DNA from: Heliocybe sulcata | Lineage: Eukaryota > Basidiomycota > Agaricomycetes > Gloeophyllales > Gloeophyllaceae | Assembly (NCBI GenBank): GCA_004369045.1 | Contig: ML213544.1 | Span: 75,550-103,193, forward strand | Length of the DNA stretch: 27,644 nucleotides | Direction of reading: 5' to 3' | Shown: piece after piece, positions 10,566-21,185 of the stretch | How the letters are laid out: the number at the start of each line of letters is the position of its first letter | Position numbering within the stretch: the first letter of the stretch is position 1 | Made by a program: the position numbers and the translations under genes | Notes under the pieces: generated by a model | What the model saw: only the letters and a program-made list of their open reading frames with translations | Told to the model about the DNA's origin: nothing | Database searches by the model: none

Positions 10566-12323
10566 AGGATGTTGGAGAGAAGGACGGAGTTTGGTAATGT
10601 TATGGGGGTAATAAACGTTCAACGCTCGCATTTGTACATTTTCCAATGGCATTCTTCTGGACTTATAAACTCGACCATAGCTCGACGTCCCGCTTTGAGA
10701 TGCTAGCGTGCAAATGCGCTGTATGTACTGTGTTCCGTGCGCAACTAGAAGAAGCATCCACGGACAACTAGGCCTAGCTCGCCTACTTGGTTGCTTTGAG
10801 GAGCCGTCACTAGCAAGTCTACTGGCGCCTTCTGATCCGGAATACATATTTTGGCCGTCTCACGCCTGTAGCTTCGACGCTCTCCTCCAATTGGCATTAA
10901 TGCGATTTGAACCAGAAAGATACCTCGATCGGCATCGTAAGCAACTGTATTCCGGGAGGATCTCTATTGCAACAAGAAACCTAACGCCCTGCTCCCCTGC
11001 CAGATTGGCATTTCTCAGCGATCTCGTTGGTCTGCATCCGATGGCGCTCCCGTGAGCGATTCAATGGTAGAAAACTAAAGATCTTGGACCGAGTTCCTCT
11101 GAATGCGATTTCTGGCATGATGCGCCTCACGATTCAGACCTCAGATTCCGGTTGGCTGTGGCCACTGGCAGGTCGCCGCACTGTGTAGGAAGGTGTTGGG
11201 TCAAATTTGCACTCTATAGTGTAGCGGAAGCAAGGTGTGAGTGGATTCGAACGACATAGAGTAACGAAGGGCGGTGCTCCTTGCATGTACATGTGGCAAA
11301 CAACTTGTCAGCGTGAAAAGGCCTACTGACGCATGTCGGGACTATCTCCGCGAACAGCATACAGCACCGTCATGTTGAAGTGCGTGAAGAGCATCAGGCC
11401 TGGGTCGTCGAGAAATCTGAGTTCAGTGAGCCTCCGTACAAGTACAGTACAGACGTCGAAAGGGTCGGATAAATTCATGAAATGGAACTCTTGCTAGTAG
11501 AGAGGACGGAAATCGGATTCCCTCCGTGAGAACTTGTTCACACGGCCCCAAAAGGCGAATGCCCAGAAAACACAGTACTCATTCCAAGCGACTTGACTGA
11601 ACGAAAGCTGCAGTGATAGTCTCTCCTTCAAACTGTTTAATGGATCAACCTGTTGCCTGTTACTTCGGCAGTCGTTGCAATCCAACTTGCTCTGCCATCA
11701 TATGATATCGTGCTGGACGAAATCTGGACTTCTGCTCACACCTTCGCAGGCAGCCGACTATAAAGCTTGTCGAATCAATATCAGAACGTCTCTTGTTCTG
11801 TATGCTGGCTGACTGTCCCATTTCTAGGAGCTGCTTCGAGGCTTGCAGTGCAGGCGCCTCACCCTCTGCCGTCGACATAAACGTGAACACAAATGCTTCT
11901 ATCCGCGCCAAACTTTCAGTTCGTTCCTCATAATTGTACCTTGTGCGGACTCACGAGGACGATTTTGGTGCGAACAATCTGATAGTTTGAGCCCAATTTA
12001 CGGGTCGCCTGAGCAACCTTCGCACCGGATCTTTATCGGTCACCGTCGCCCCGCATCTTCGGCTCTGGAGTTGGAAGTGGTCAAGGAACACGCTCTCAGG
12101 GTTGTAGCAACTCTCCAACCTCATGTTCATATTTGATCTTGCTATCTATGCCGGACCTTAGAATAGCAGCGCCCTGCTCCTGCCCCTAAGCTTACTGGTG
12201 GAGACCCTATGGCTTTGCTCGCATCTCGTATCATTACCGCTCTTGTGATCTTTGGCTCGCAATCGCTTCCGAACGGGCACGTCTCAACTAGCTTGGCTGA
12301 CGAACGTGGAGCTTCAAGAATAG
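10566..12323. other. 1.8-kb intergenic region, no supported gene
   Basis: Only short unrelated open frames occur. One (10708-11055 +) contains RFEPERYLD at 10903-10929, reminiscent of the P450 PERF motif, without other P450 signatures. A minus-strand open stretch at 11911-11660 has no ATG at its head and no recognised family. Confidence 0.4.
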
Positions 12324-12330
12324 TATAAAG
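12324..12330 (+). promoter_or_regulatory. TATA box of the GH16 gene
   Basis: TATAAAG lies 72 bp upstream of the ATG at 12402. An in-frame ATG at 12339 is only 9 bp downstream of this box and would precede the expected transcript start, so 12402 is the better start; it also gives a clean signal peptide. Confidence 0.6.
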
Positions 12331-12401
12331 AACCAGCTATGCGGCCCAGTGCTTCTACGCCGTCTTGTCAGTCCTTCGGCCTCCCTCTATTCAGTCTAAC
12401 A

Positions 12402-13729
12402 ATGGTCTTCACGAAGCTTTTATCTTTAGGTGGCCTCATCACCGCGGCATCGGCGGCCACGTACTCTCTTAGCGATAACTGGATTGGTCCTGCTTTTCTG
12501 AACACTTGGACGCACGAGGCTATTGCGGACCCCACCAACGGTCGAGTGTCCGTACTCTGATTCATTTATCGACACGAATAACGCTTATATTTGCCACTCG
12601 ACTCTTTGAATAGGAATTATGTGGACCAGGCCACCGCTCTGTCGCTTAACCTCACTTACACCTCGGACGATACGCTGATTATGCGATGTGACGACACTAC
12701 TGTACTGAGCTCCAGCGGGCCGGGGAGGAACAGTGTACGATTGAGGAGCGATAAAACCTACACAACTCATGTTGCTATGTAAGTTCTACGAAACTTCGCT
12801 TCTTTTATCTCAATGTAAAGAAATGGTCAGATTCGATATACGCCATATGCCCCAGGGATGCGCGACGTGGCCTGCGGTATGGGAGACTCTCGAGTCCGAT
12901 TGGCCGAACTCTGGCGAAGTCGATATCGTCGAAGGCGTGAACGACGTCTCGCCGAACCAGAGTACGTTGCACACCAGTTCGAATTGCACGATGCCAGCGG
13001 CGAGGGATCAGACTGGGTGATTGCCACTGCTCTGGACCCTGGTTAAATGCTCATGACGTTTTGCTAGAACCGCAGGGTCGAATGACTGCTACGGTGGCGA
13101 TAACAATAACTCTGGATGCGGCGTCCAGGACCCGACTACCAACAGCTACGGTCCGACCTTCAACGCGAACGGTGGAGGATGGTGCGGAAGACAACGCTTC
13201 ATCACATTCTTGTACTCATGCGACAACAGGTATGCAATGGAACGCACAAACAGCTACATCTCGATCTGGTTCTGGGCAAGGAACGACGGATCGGTTCCTT
13301 TCGACGTGAGCTCCGGACCGGCTCAGATTGACACAAGCACCTGGGTAAGTACCTTCGCCACTTCTCAGCGTCCTTATCCACTATTAAGTGCGTACCATAG
13401 GGAGAGCCGACAGCTTACTTCCCCAATACGGACTGCGACTTGGCTTCTCACTTTGGCCAGAACAATATCATATTCGATCTAACGCTCTGTAAGCCTGCGT
13501 TGTCGATCCCGTTTCGACAGCGATTGTTCTAATTCCGAGAGTAGGTGGAGACTGGGCTGGGGCTGTCTACAACTCGGATGGATGCTCTGGGGACTGCGTC
13601 AGTGAGTGGCGACTGTATGGACCCCTTGGTTGACCCGGAACTAACAGCTGTTAAGCTTACGTCAATGAGAACCCATCTGCATTTTCCAATGCCTATTGGG
13701 ACATCGGATTCGTGCGGGTGTACGAATGA
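12402..13729 (+). CDS. Secreted GH16 endo-beta-1,3(4)-glucanase, Lam16A-like
   Basis: This glycoside hydrolase family 16 enzyme is expected to cleave beta-1,3- and mixed beta-1,3/1,4- or 1,6-branched glucans outside the cell, for nutrition or fungal wall turnover. Exons: 12402-12547, 12614-12778, 12831-13016, 13068-13181, 13230-13344, 13401-13488, 13545-13601, 13656-13729; phases join to give 314 aa. Residues 1-18 are a signal peptide (MVFTKLLSLGGLITAASA), with mature ATYSLSDNW. The catalytic motif is GEVDIVEG: Glu133 nucleophile, Asp135, Glu138 acid/base, which are 115, 117 and 120 in mature numbering. Substrate-cleft and core segments include GPGRNSVR, HMPQGCATWPAVWE, NGGGWYAMERTNS and NPSAFSNAYWDI. 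By recall the layout matches the Phanerochaete laminarinase Lam16A almost end to end, with no added carbohydrate-binding module. It is convergent with the FunK1 kinase, 165 bp apart. Confidence 0.95.
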
Positions 13730-13894
13730 TCGACGCGGTAGCAGATAGATAGCTCAAGAATTGCACAAACGGCTCGCAGTCCTCCGTTCTATTCGTATGA
13801 ATCATCACGAACCAAATCATCCCTGCGCAATCCAATGACATACGTTCTCGTACTACCTTACGGTAGTCGTGCTAACTGTGCCGAGACATTTTAA

Positions 13895-16652
13895 CTACGT
13901 GGGCGAACGTCCAAGGCTGGTCTTGGCCATCTTGCACTTCCGCCGTTCCGGATCTTCAGGCTCGCCCGGTTGGCTTTGACTAGCACTCCGCTTGCTAGCA
14001 GACGATTGCGAGCGGGATGCAGTGGACCTGGACACCTCAAGAGCTTCAGCTTTTAGCTGGTCCTGAAGTTTATCCCCGCTGAGCCATCCGGTCTCCGTAT
14101 TCAAGTGGTCATACAGCAGCTCTATCATCGGGGTGTGAGTTTCGATGGGTGTGACATCTTCGAGGTCCGCGAATGTCTTCTCCTCATCCTCTTCGGAGTC
14201 CACATCAATCTCATGTGCGACGGAAGTCTTTGGTGTACTGGTAAGGAGACTCGCGATAGAGTCACGCTCCTGTGCGAATCCTAGAAGATACGACGGGGTA
14301 GCAGTCTTTGTAGAGACAGAGGTGATCGCCTCCTCGCGCACAGGAGCATTCTCCGGCTCAAGAAGATGGGGATGACTCTTTACGTAGTACTTCTTGAGCC
14401 ACTGCAATGACCTGCGTATGATCCTCCGCACATGCAGACTGTCAAACCGCAGAACCTTGGCCCCCGTGCTCAAGTAACCAGCATGAAAAGCACCCAGTTT
14501 CTCGCTTCCTCCACTTGCCTCTCCATTCGGCGCATAGTCGTACGAATCGAAGTACTGCCTCATGACCAACTTAACTGAGTCGCAGTTATGTCTGAGGTAA
14601 CGGAGACTTTCATAGATCAACACGTGGACAAAAGATTCCAGGTCGTCTGCGACTTGGTGAACTTTCTTTGGATTACGTAGCAGCGCTGCAGACATAAACT
14701 GCCATGTACCCTACTAACTGTGTTAGAAATGTCACAACGCATATTTCGCGGAGAAAATACGCACTGTGCGGTTCGGCTGCCTGGCCCCCTCTCTATTGGT
14801 CCTCACGTCCTTCGACAGATCCCAATCGTTCAGAATGGCCGTAGTGACAATCTCTGGCGAGCCGTCCGCTTGTAGCCGCCCCGTGGGGTGAGAGTAGATT
14901 AGGATGTTGCCGCGGCTGACGTCGCGATGAAGGATTCCGGCTCGTTCATAAGCCATGTAATGTGCTGAAGATCGATGAATATGGTAGCGGACACAATTGC
15001 ACGAGCGGACTCACCGACAACGGCATACATGATGGTCGCAATCAGTTGTCTAGACTCCTCGAAATCGTCGAGAGGCTGGCCAATTTCTGAGACGACCATT
15101 CGGTAGTGAATATGCGGCTTCATGGTATTCATCTCATCTGCACTGTCGCCTCTCGCATGTTTGTCCGTCAACGTTGACTGGGGCCCATCTAAGGCCGCTG
15201 GAGAGAGAGGAGCGTTCGAGCCCCGAAGTGCTGTCTGGACTGCATTTCCTTCTGAACTGGACTGGGTACCTAGCCATGGACCAGTCATACCAGCGCCACT
15301 GGCGGCCGGAACGTCGTCAGGAACAGGGTGCGTGGACTCTCCGGAGTTCAATCCACAACGGCTGCAGACGTCGCCGTCACATACGAGCGTAGGGACATAC
15401 TCGACCTGAGCTACCCGTAGAGCACGCAGGACATCACCCTCCTTCTGAATACCGGGTAACGAAACGCGCCAGCAGTCCTTCAAATAGAACAAGCGGCGCG
15501 TTTCCGGATCCATGGCAATATACCCCCGCGTCCCTCGTCCAGTGACACCGAGTGCCCGGAAATGAGGCTTCGCGACAAGGAAGTATCGAACCAGTTGCTT
15601 CTCTGCAGGGCGACTCTCGCCCAAAGGCAGGCTTTCAGGACTTTGAGGAGCGGTCTGTGGGGCAAGAACGTGCCGTACACAGTTGCAGTCGCTGACCTTT
15701 AGCTTCCACCAGGGCCAATCCTCGCGGAGAGAATCCTGCCAGTACTGGAGTTGCTTAGGAGTTAAGGCGTTGGGGTCTGGGCCTGCCTTCATCAGATCAT
15801 ACAACGCTGACGGTTTGTCAATCTTCTCAGCTGTCGGGTCGATACCTTGCTGCTCATCGGACAGCTTGCAGAACCGCCAGAGAAACTGAACAAGCAACGT
15901 TGGGTCTTCAACATAATCGACGAGATCAGAGACAAAGGCGCCAGCCTTATCCCAACGGAAGAAACGGGCGTAACGCCCCAGCACTTGAAGTGAGAAGATG
16001 TGGGTGCGCTGCTGGTGGGCGAGCATCGCCTCCGCATAACCAATCGCCTGTCCTCGAGTCTGCGTTGGTTTCTCCCCTAGGCGCTCGAACGCTTCCGTGG
16101 GGTCGTCACAGAATCCATCCACTTGACGGGCGACTTTCATTCCCTTGAACTCAACAAAGACACGCATGTTGCTCCATCGTGTGGCGCCATCCTGAGGCGC
16201 CTGAAGCTCGGGATACAGGCCCACATCTGGAACTTGCCTCCCTCTTCCGCGGTAGTCCTGCGGATCCCCCTTATGCGGCGTGGCGACGAATTTATAGCCT
16301 GAGCAGAAGTTACTTTCATGTACGACTTGAATCTAGGAAAGTATAGTCAGCAGCTAACCCGGATAGTAATACCCGACTGCCTAACCCAAGGTGTATACAT
16401 GCCACGTTCTGTCTGGATAGTTTCCATGGGTCTGAAAATGTCGGGAGAGAATGTCGGAGTGTTGCCCCATTCAGCCTGGACAGGCATGAATCTATCCAGC
16501 CATTCTATTCCCGCCAGCCTAATGAACTCCCCATTCATATCAAGTGCGTGCTGTTTCTTCCTTTCCTCGGCGGCCGGCTCTTCGTGGGCGTGAGGACGAG
16601 AGCCCGTTGTAGACCTTTTGTAAGGCGAACTGGAAACCTGAGACGAAGGCAT
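13895..16652 (-). CDS. FunK1-type fungal protein kinase
   Basis: This belongs to the fungal-specific FunK1 kinase family, expanded in multicellular basidiomycetes; substrates and pathway are unknown. Exons: 16652-16386, 16332-15015, 14964-14765, 14710-13895; phases join to give 866 aa. An N-terminal family region of about 350 residues precedes the kinase core. Likely ATP-binding Lys is K374 (RLFYLKDCWR), with helix-C Glu near E387. The catalytic loop is HRDVSRGNIL (H541, R542, D543, N548). The DFG position reads DWD (D575-D577), usual for FunK1, and the activation segment ends in GTWQFMSA (596-603). The key catalytic residues therefore appear present. The C-terminal tail has an acidic DVDSEEDEE patch and a Ser/Arg-rich end, possibly regulatory. 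The start is the first true ATG (MPSSQVSSSPYKRS); an upstream GTG at 16709 is in frame but not expected to initiate. The gene is convergent with GH16. Confidence 0.88.
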
Positions 16653-17243
16653 TGTAGCAGATGAGGGTGACGAACCTCGATAAGGAGAGCGCCCAGGTAT
16701 ACCGCGCACTGTGTGGTCTAATGTGGCACTGTTTGTTTGACTTGTGTTCTATCACGTTAGCACGAGGTTGATGCCCTGTTTCTCACCTCGGGTTTCGGGA
16801 AGCAATCACGGCGCGGAAGGATCTTGACTCAAACGATTATAGGAATGGTTCCAGGAATAGTCGTCTTGCAATGCAGCGTGCACGCAGTTCCAGCAAAGAT
16901 GCTGTTGCAGCAGTCACGCAGCAGTTCGAGTAACGGCCCACGATCACGTGATTTTGCAAGAGGCGCGCGTCCGCGACGCGCCACGATGGAAGACTGTGGC
17001 GTCCGTCGATATGACTCTATATTGACTACAATATACGTTTACGGGGTATCCGTTCCTTGTGCCTTGCGATACGTACGCCGCAACAGGCCTGCGGCAGCAG
17101 TATCGAGCAAGATTGTATATGGATCAACTCATGAAACACGCGACAGATTGTCTGTAGGACCTGGGAGCTATCATTACGATGCACGCGGCTGTATGCACTT
17201 TGCGTGTCGAGGGTCAGTAACCCATGAGTTGGAGCAGAGAATA
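16653..17243. other. Intergenic region, no supported gene
   Basis: Upstream flank of the FunK1 gene. The open frame at 16824-17300 (+) has no recognisable domain and overlaps the antisense relic exon at its end, so I do not call it a gene. Confidence 0.4.
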
Positions 17244-17286
17244 CCGATGTTCATAGCCGACTGGGATGTGGCTTTGATGCGAGGCA
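17244..17286 (-). pseudogene. Relic of exon 1 of the 18227-19542 gene family
   Basis: This 43-bp segment matches 19499-19541 at 37 of 43 positions on the same strand. It encodes LPRIKATSQSAMNI where the intact gene has MPRVKATSKSAMDI. The start codon has become TTG and the strong donor gtgagc has become gtattc. No later exons of the gene can be seen nearby, so it is a degraded partial duplicate. Homology is short, but it covers exactly the coding part of exon 1 in the right orientation. Confidence 0.65.
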
Positions 17287-18226
17287 AGTACTGCACATGA
17301 CGGCCAGTTCTCGGATCGATATGCTGTGGAGTTTGAGGTTCCCGGGGCGGAAAAGACATACAATACAAATAGTTTTCGAGCTTAGAAGCTAGTTTGGTGT
17401 GCAACAGCGGTAAGAGAGCTGCACAAAGCTGGACGAACGCACGACCGGAGCGCAATCGATTGTTATCCAGCGCGCGTTGTTATGCGACTACAAAACTACT
17501 TGTTACTCGATCTCGATCTCTATCTTCGACATACTCAGACGTGCTCAGCTCATCTCCGATCCCCAAGCGTCTATGATCCCGACGGCAAAAAAGATCTAAT
17601 TTTTGCGAGCGTAAATCTCACGCCAAATCAACCAGCCTGTCTACCGACATTCTGCCCCAATGGCGGTACGGAAGGTTGGTCACGAGCCTAATCCTTACCC
17701 ATCGGATGTGGTTCAATGCTGTCTTATTTTTTGTTAGCTCAAACTGCATATAGCCAGTAGTGCTGGATCTCTTTACAGAGAAGCCGATGATCGTTGTAGA
17801 ACGAGGTCACGGAGCACCCGAGCTTCGACTGATCATGAAAGCAGAGCTTGGAACGAGACTTCAAGTTGGCACCAGCAACGATCGCCGCCTTTACTGCGCA
17901 TGAGGATCAAGGCGTACAGGTGGGTGTCCCAAGGACGATGGTCACAGCGGCCTAGCGACGTCTCCCCGCTGAATCTGGCGAGTACTTCATGCCGAAGGAG
18001 GGAAGTCTCCGGAAGAGTGTGCTGGTCTGCTTGCGTATGAGTAGCGCAGTGGCCTATGTACGCCCAATATCAGATCTTGTGGTAATGTCCACCGTAGTCA
18101 GTGCATTCAGGCGTAATCTGCCAGTTCTACGTTGATCAAGAGCACGGCGGAGTAGGGGTGCGGGGATTTGTATACCAAGAGCAGTTATTAAGGATGCACA
18201 AACGAGCGCAGCAGGATACCCAACCG
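17287..18226. other. Intergenic region, no supported gene
   Basis: No recognisable coding region, RNA gene or repeat was found. The open frames are short and without family features. Confidence 0.4.
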
Positions 18227-19542
18227 TTAAGCATACTCGGCCCTGTCCGCCATGTCCTTCAATCCCCACTGAATCGCGTCCACCTGGAATACACTGAACT
18301 CGCCCTTCTGCACCAGCTTTTGAAAAAATGCGTCCACACGCGACTCGGGCCGCGCAGCGAGCGCTCGGAGGCACCTGAAACAAAGTTCCCTGTCAATCGC
18401 AGGATAGAGTAAGCGGAAATGGAGGACGTTTACTCTGCATTCGAGATTCCGAGGCGATTGAAGACGGGCCACAGGTGAGGCTGGGGCGGAGAGAGAGACG
18501 AGAGGAAGGCTAGGACGGAGTCGGAGGCGGAGGGGTCAGAGGGAGCGGCGTCGGGCGAGGAGAGGAGCGTCGAGCTGGACGCCTGCGAGCTGGCGCGCGG
18601 CCTCGAAGCTGATGACTCTGGAATCTGCGCCCTGAACAACGTCGGAGGCTGCAGGCACGTGGGACTGATTTTGGGTGGTACCTCGACGTACATCTGGGAA
18701 CAGCGTCAGTGATATTCGCGGCGAATGCAGTTGCGGTGATCTACCTGAGGAGACTTTGCAGATTCCAAGGGCTCCCTCGGTTTGCGGAAAGATTTTGCCT
18801 ACATCCGGACCTCAGACGCCATGGCACCTCTGCCGAGAGTGGGACTTACGATGTGCTCTTTCTCTCCGTCCGACTCTTCCTTGAGATCGTCCGAGCTCAT
18901 CAGCCGCTCACTTGCATTATAGAGGACCACAGCACTCGATGCCGTCTGCGGACCGGCATTTCCATTCTCCTTGTCCTTCCTCGCGAGACCCTTTTTCACC
19001 TTCTTGCCCTTCTTACCTGCCGCACCCGACTTCGTGCGAGACAGCGCAGAGTGCCTCTGATTCGCCATCCAGCGCGTCACGTAGTCTCTAAGTGGATAAG
19101 AGTTCGGGAACCTCGCGAAGATCGGGAACTCTATCGTGGCCTGCATACATGAGAGTCAGCATACGAGCAGTGCCTTGTTGTACTCACCGTTTGGAGGAAC
19201 TCGTCCCAATTTCCTGGTACCTGATCCCGCAGCGTACTCTCCGTGTCGAGGTACTCGCTCGCGAGCGCTTGTACAGCTTTCTGCGTAACCGATAAAGTCA
19301 GCTGCGTTGTTTCGCGCAACAGAAGACAGAACATGCATACCCAGAGCTTTTTAGCCTCTGCATCAGGCAGGATCCCGCCAATGGCTCTCGTGTAACTCAG
19401 ACGCGTGGATTTCTGCTGGCGTGCGCGGGGGGTCGTCGCGCGTACTATTCATGGCCGCGTGTCGAGTAACCGCAAATACGTAAAGGAAACAAAGCTCACC
19501 AATGTCCATAGCGGACTTGGATGTGGCCTTGACGCGAGGCAT
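18227..19542 (-). CDS. Uncharacterised 312-aa basic protein, member of a local family
   Basis: I do not recognise the family. Exons: 19542-19500, 19444-19341, 19280-19188, 19140-18850, 18693-18434, 18374-18227. All five introns are GT..AG, 48-157 nt, and phases join exactly, which strongly supports a real gene. The N-terminus is MPRVKATSKSAMDI; next comes a helical region with RLSYTRAIGGILPD and TLRDQVPGNWDEFLQ, then FARFPNSYPLRDYVTRWM. A lysine cluster at about 123-135 (KKGKKVKKG) could be a nuclear localisation signal. A Ser/Pro-rich, probably disordered linker follows. The C-terminal 70 residues (HLWPVFNRLGISN, CLRALAARPES, DAFFQKLVQKGEFSVFQ) look like a compact helical module. There is no signal peptide or membrane span. 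Its 5' flank lies in the left inverted-repeat arm, and an exon-1 relic lies downstream at 17244. Function is unknown; a nuclear or DNA-associated role is only a guess. Confidence 0.75.
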
Positions 19543-19608
19543 ACCGAGCAGAGGAAGATTAGCGCGAGAGGTTAACGGAGGAAGACAGGCGCTGCGTACC
19601 TTTATAGT

Positions 19609-19971
19609 CGCCGTAGCTTTGTTAATAACATTCTCCTACCCTGCTAATACGTAACTAAGGCCTACAAAGTGCGACATATATATAGCTCCGTTCAAACGCG
19701 GCCGGCGCAGGACCGCGCTCATTCAGTGTTTACAAATTCATATTGTCTTGACATGCGGCCTGGCTCCATGGCAAAGACAAACGCCACGATAATTGAATTA
19801 ATGCTGTATCGAACAGGCGCAGACAGGGATTGAACTGTCGGACATCGCGCGCACGAAGTAAGTGCGCAGTAGAACCCAGAAACGGCTGTTCAGAAAGAGG
19901 CATGTCAGTCACGATCACATGACCGTGACTCATCCCGTTGGCCCGTCACACGGCTACTTACCCTGCATCGC
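19609..19971 (-). repeat. Left arm of a long inverted repeat (at least 363 bp)
   Basis: Read on the minus strand, this matches 27282-27644 on the plus strand with one mismatch found by eye (19967/27286). The pairing follows the rule left + right = 47253. It begins 66 bp upstream of the ATG at 19542, and therefore includes the likely promoter of that gene. The right arm runs to the last base of the window, so the repeat may extend outward. Each arm holds the same 67-codon open frame, with no known domain and probably not a gene. Confidence 0.95.
19672..19683 (-). promoter_or_regulatory. TATA-like element upstream of the 18227-19542 gene
   Basis: The minus strand has GCTATATATATG about 130 bp upstream of the ATG at 19542. 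It lies inside the inverted repeat and is therefore duplicated in the right arm. The spacing allows a core promoter with a 5' UTR of roughly 100 nt. Confidence 0.4.
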
Positions 19972-20023
19972 GGGGATAATTTAAAAAGTAAATCTAAAAT
20001 TTATACTTTACATATTTTTTCAT
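19972..20023. other. AT-rich 52-bp segment found only beside the left arm
   Basis: This segment lies between the 363-bp arm and a further 20-bp block (20024-20043) that also has an inverted partner at 27263-27282. On the right the two blocks are adjacent. The segment is strongly AT-rich in a GC-balanced setting. It is either an insertion in the left copy or a deletion in the right. Confidence 0.6.
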
Positions 20024-20043
20024 CATTGGCGGATCGTCAAGCA

Positions 20044-21108
20044 GTGGCGGAGCCCATGCAACCAGTCTAGCTACCAAGCACCCATGGTAAGGGCAACTCT
20101 CGTTTTGACAAGATGTGCACTTGATGAAGCGAGCTGTACCTCGATACGGTTCGTCCTTGTCACCGGTGAGGGACATGGGCTATTGCGAGCGGGGGGGAAC
20201 TGCCTAACACTAGGTGCGCTTCCTAACGCTCTCATTAGGGACGTTCGATAACCTTGGCTCGTTCCGACTAGGGTTCTCCTTGCTCTGATTCGACTGGACT
20301 CCGAGAGCATTGGGCTGCAATTACTTGATTTCCCCTTGGAGCTACTAGGCGCCCTCACGGCATCGGAGAGCTGAGATTTGAGCGCAGGACTTAGGTCGAG
20401 TGAGAAAAGACTGGATAGCAAGCAGGACTTTTCGTCCTCGCATTAGCGACCACTGTTCGGTGAGGGCATCCTGAGGATTAGAAATGGACCAGTGTCTGAT
20501 CCATTTGTTGGGAAATGGATTTGGAAGATCCGAGAGATAAGCTGAAAGACGGGTATGGTGAGCAGCAGAGATAAGGTATGTGAGTGATAGAACTGTCGGC
20601 ATTATGACTCGATGACTACCTAGATTCCTTTCGATAGACGACAGGGTGAGGTGAGCAATAAGACGGCAAGTACCATCAAATTCTGGACGAGGAGAAAACC
20701 TCGGCGAGTAGCTTCATGCGTAGAGAAAGAACGGCACGATCTCGCGCCTTCGGAGTAGCTGACAAAGGCGACGCGTACGCTTGCCGGGCGTCATTCGATT
20801 AGAGACTATTTAAAGGGCTGGCTCTAGAGGAAGTCAGATGACTGTTATTCGTGCGGTAATGTTGAGCAGGCCACGCGACTATATCATCTCATCTGTGGCA
20901 GCGACTTTGCCACATCTCATTCACTCTTCTGCTATCGCTGCCTGCACCCAATCGCAGGTGCCGATCATTTATCAGCCATCATCTCTGCGGTCGTCTTCGT
21001 TGTCTCCGATTGGCAGTGATCGCAGAGGTACTCTACGTACGATCGCCAGTACCGCCGCTCCCATTTCGAAGCATTTCCCTCGGCCCGATGTCGTCACCGG
21101 TGCTGCTG
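20044..21108. other. Intergenic region upstream of the aldo-keto reductase
   Basis: Weak similarity to the inverted partner continues for about 30-40 bp past 20043 (AGTCTAG..CTAC on both sides, with a small gap). Minus-strand open frames at 20602-20345 and 20421-20071 have Ser-rich translations without a known domain. An open frame extending the aldo-keto reductase upstream to 20838 is taken as 5' flank. Confidence 0.4.
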
Positions 21109-21116
21109 TTTATAAG
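21109..21116 (+). promoter_or_regulatory. TATA-like element of the aldo-keto reductase gene
   Basis: TTTATAAG lies about 70 bp upstream of the ATG at 21186. This favours 21186 over the in-frame upstream ATG at 20838, which would add 116 residues with no counterpart in the family. Confidence 0.5.
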
Positions 21117-21185
21117 CACACTTCACGTCGGCACTCCGTCGCCCACTCTCCCTTTTCCCTCCGTCCACCACCACAGTACAGCACA

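Noticed and set aside
12339-12401. Earlier in-frame ATG for the GH16 gene
   Set aside because: It sits 9 bp after the TATA box and would bury the signal peptide.
8251-16652. Starch- or glucan-utilisation cluster joining P450, GH16 and kinase
   Set aside because: Adjacency alone does not link these functions; GH16 and FunK1 are convergent and no shared regulatory site was found.
16653-16709. Longer FunK1 N-terminus from 16709
   Set aside because: The codon there is GTG, not ATG; the first true ATG in the frame is at 16652.
19730-19933. 67-codon open frame in both inverted-repeat arms
   Set aside because: Its duplication simply follows from the repeat; the translation has no domain and it covers the tRNA-like hairpins. 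No independent support for a gene.
20838-21185. Upstream in-frame extension of the aldo-keto reductase
   Set aside because: A TATA-like element lies between it and the ATG at 21186, and the family does not carry such an extension.
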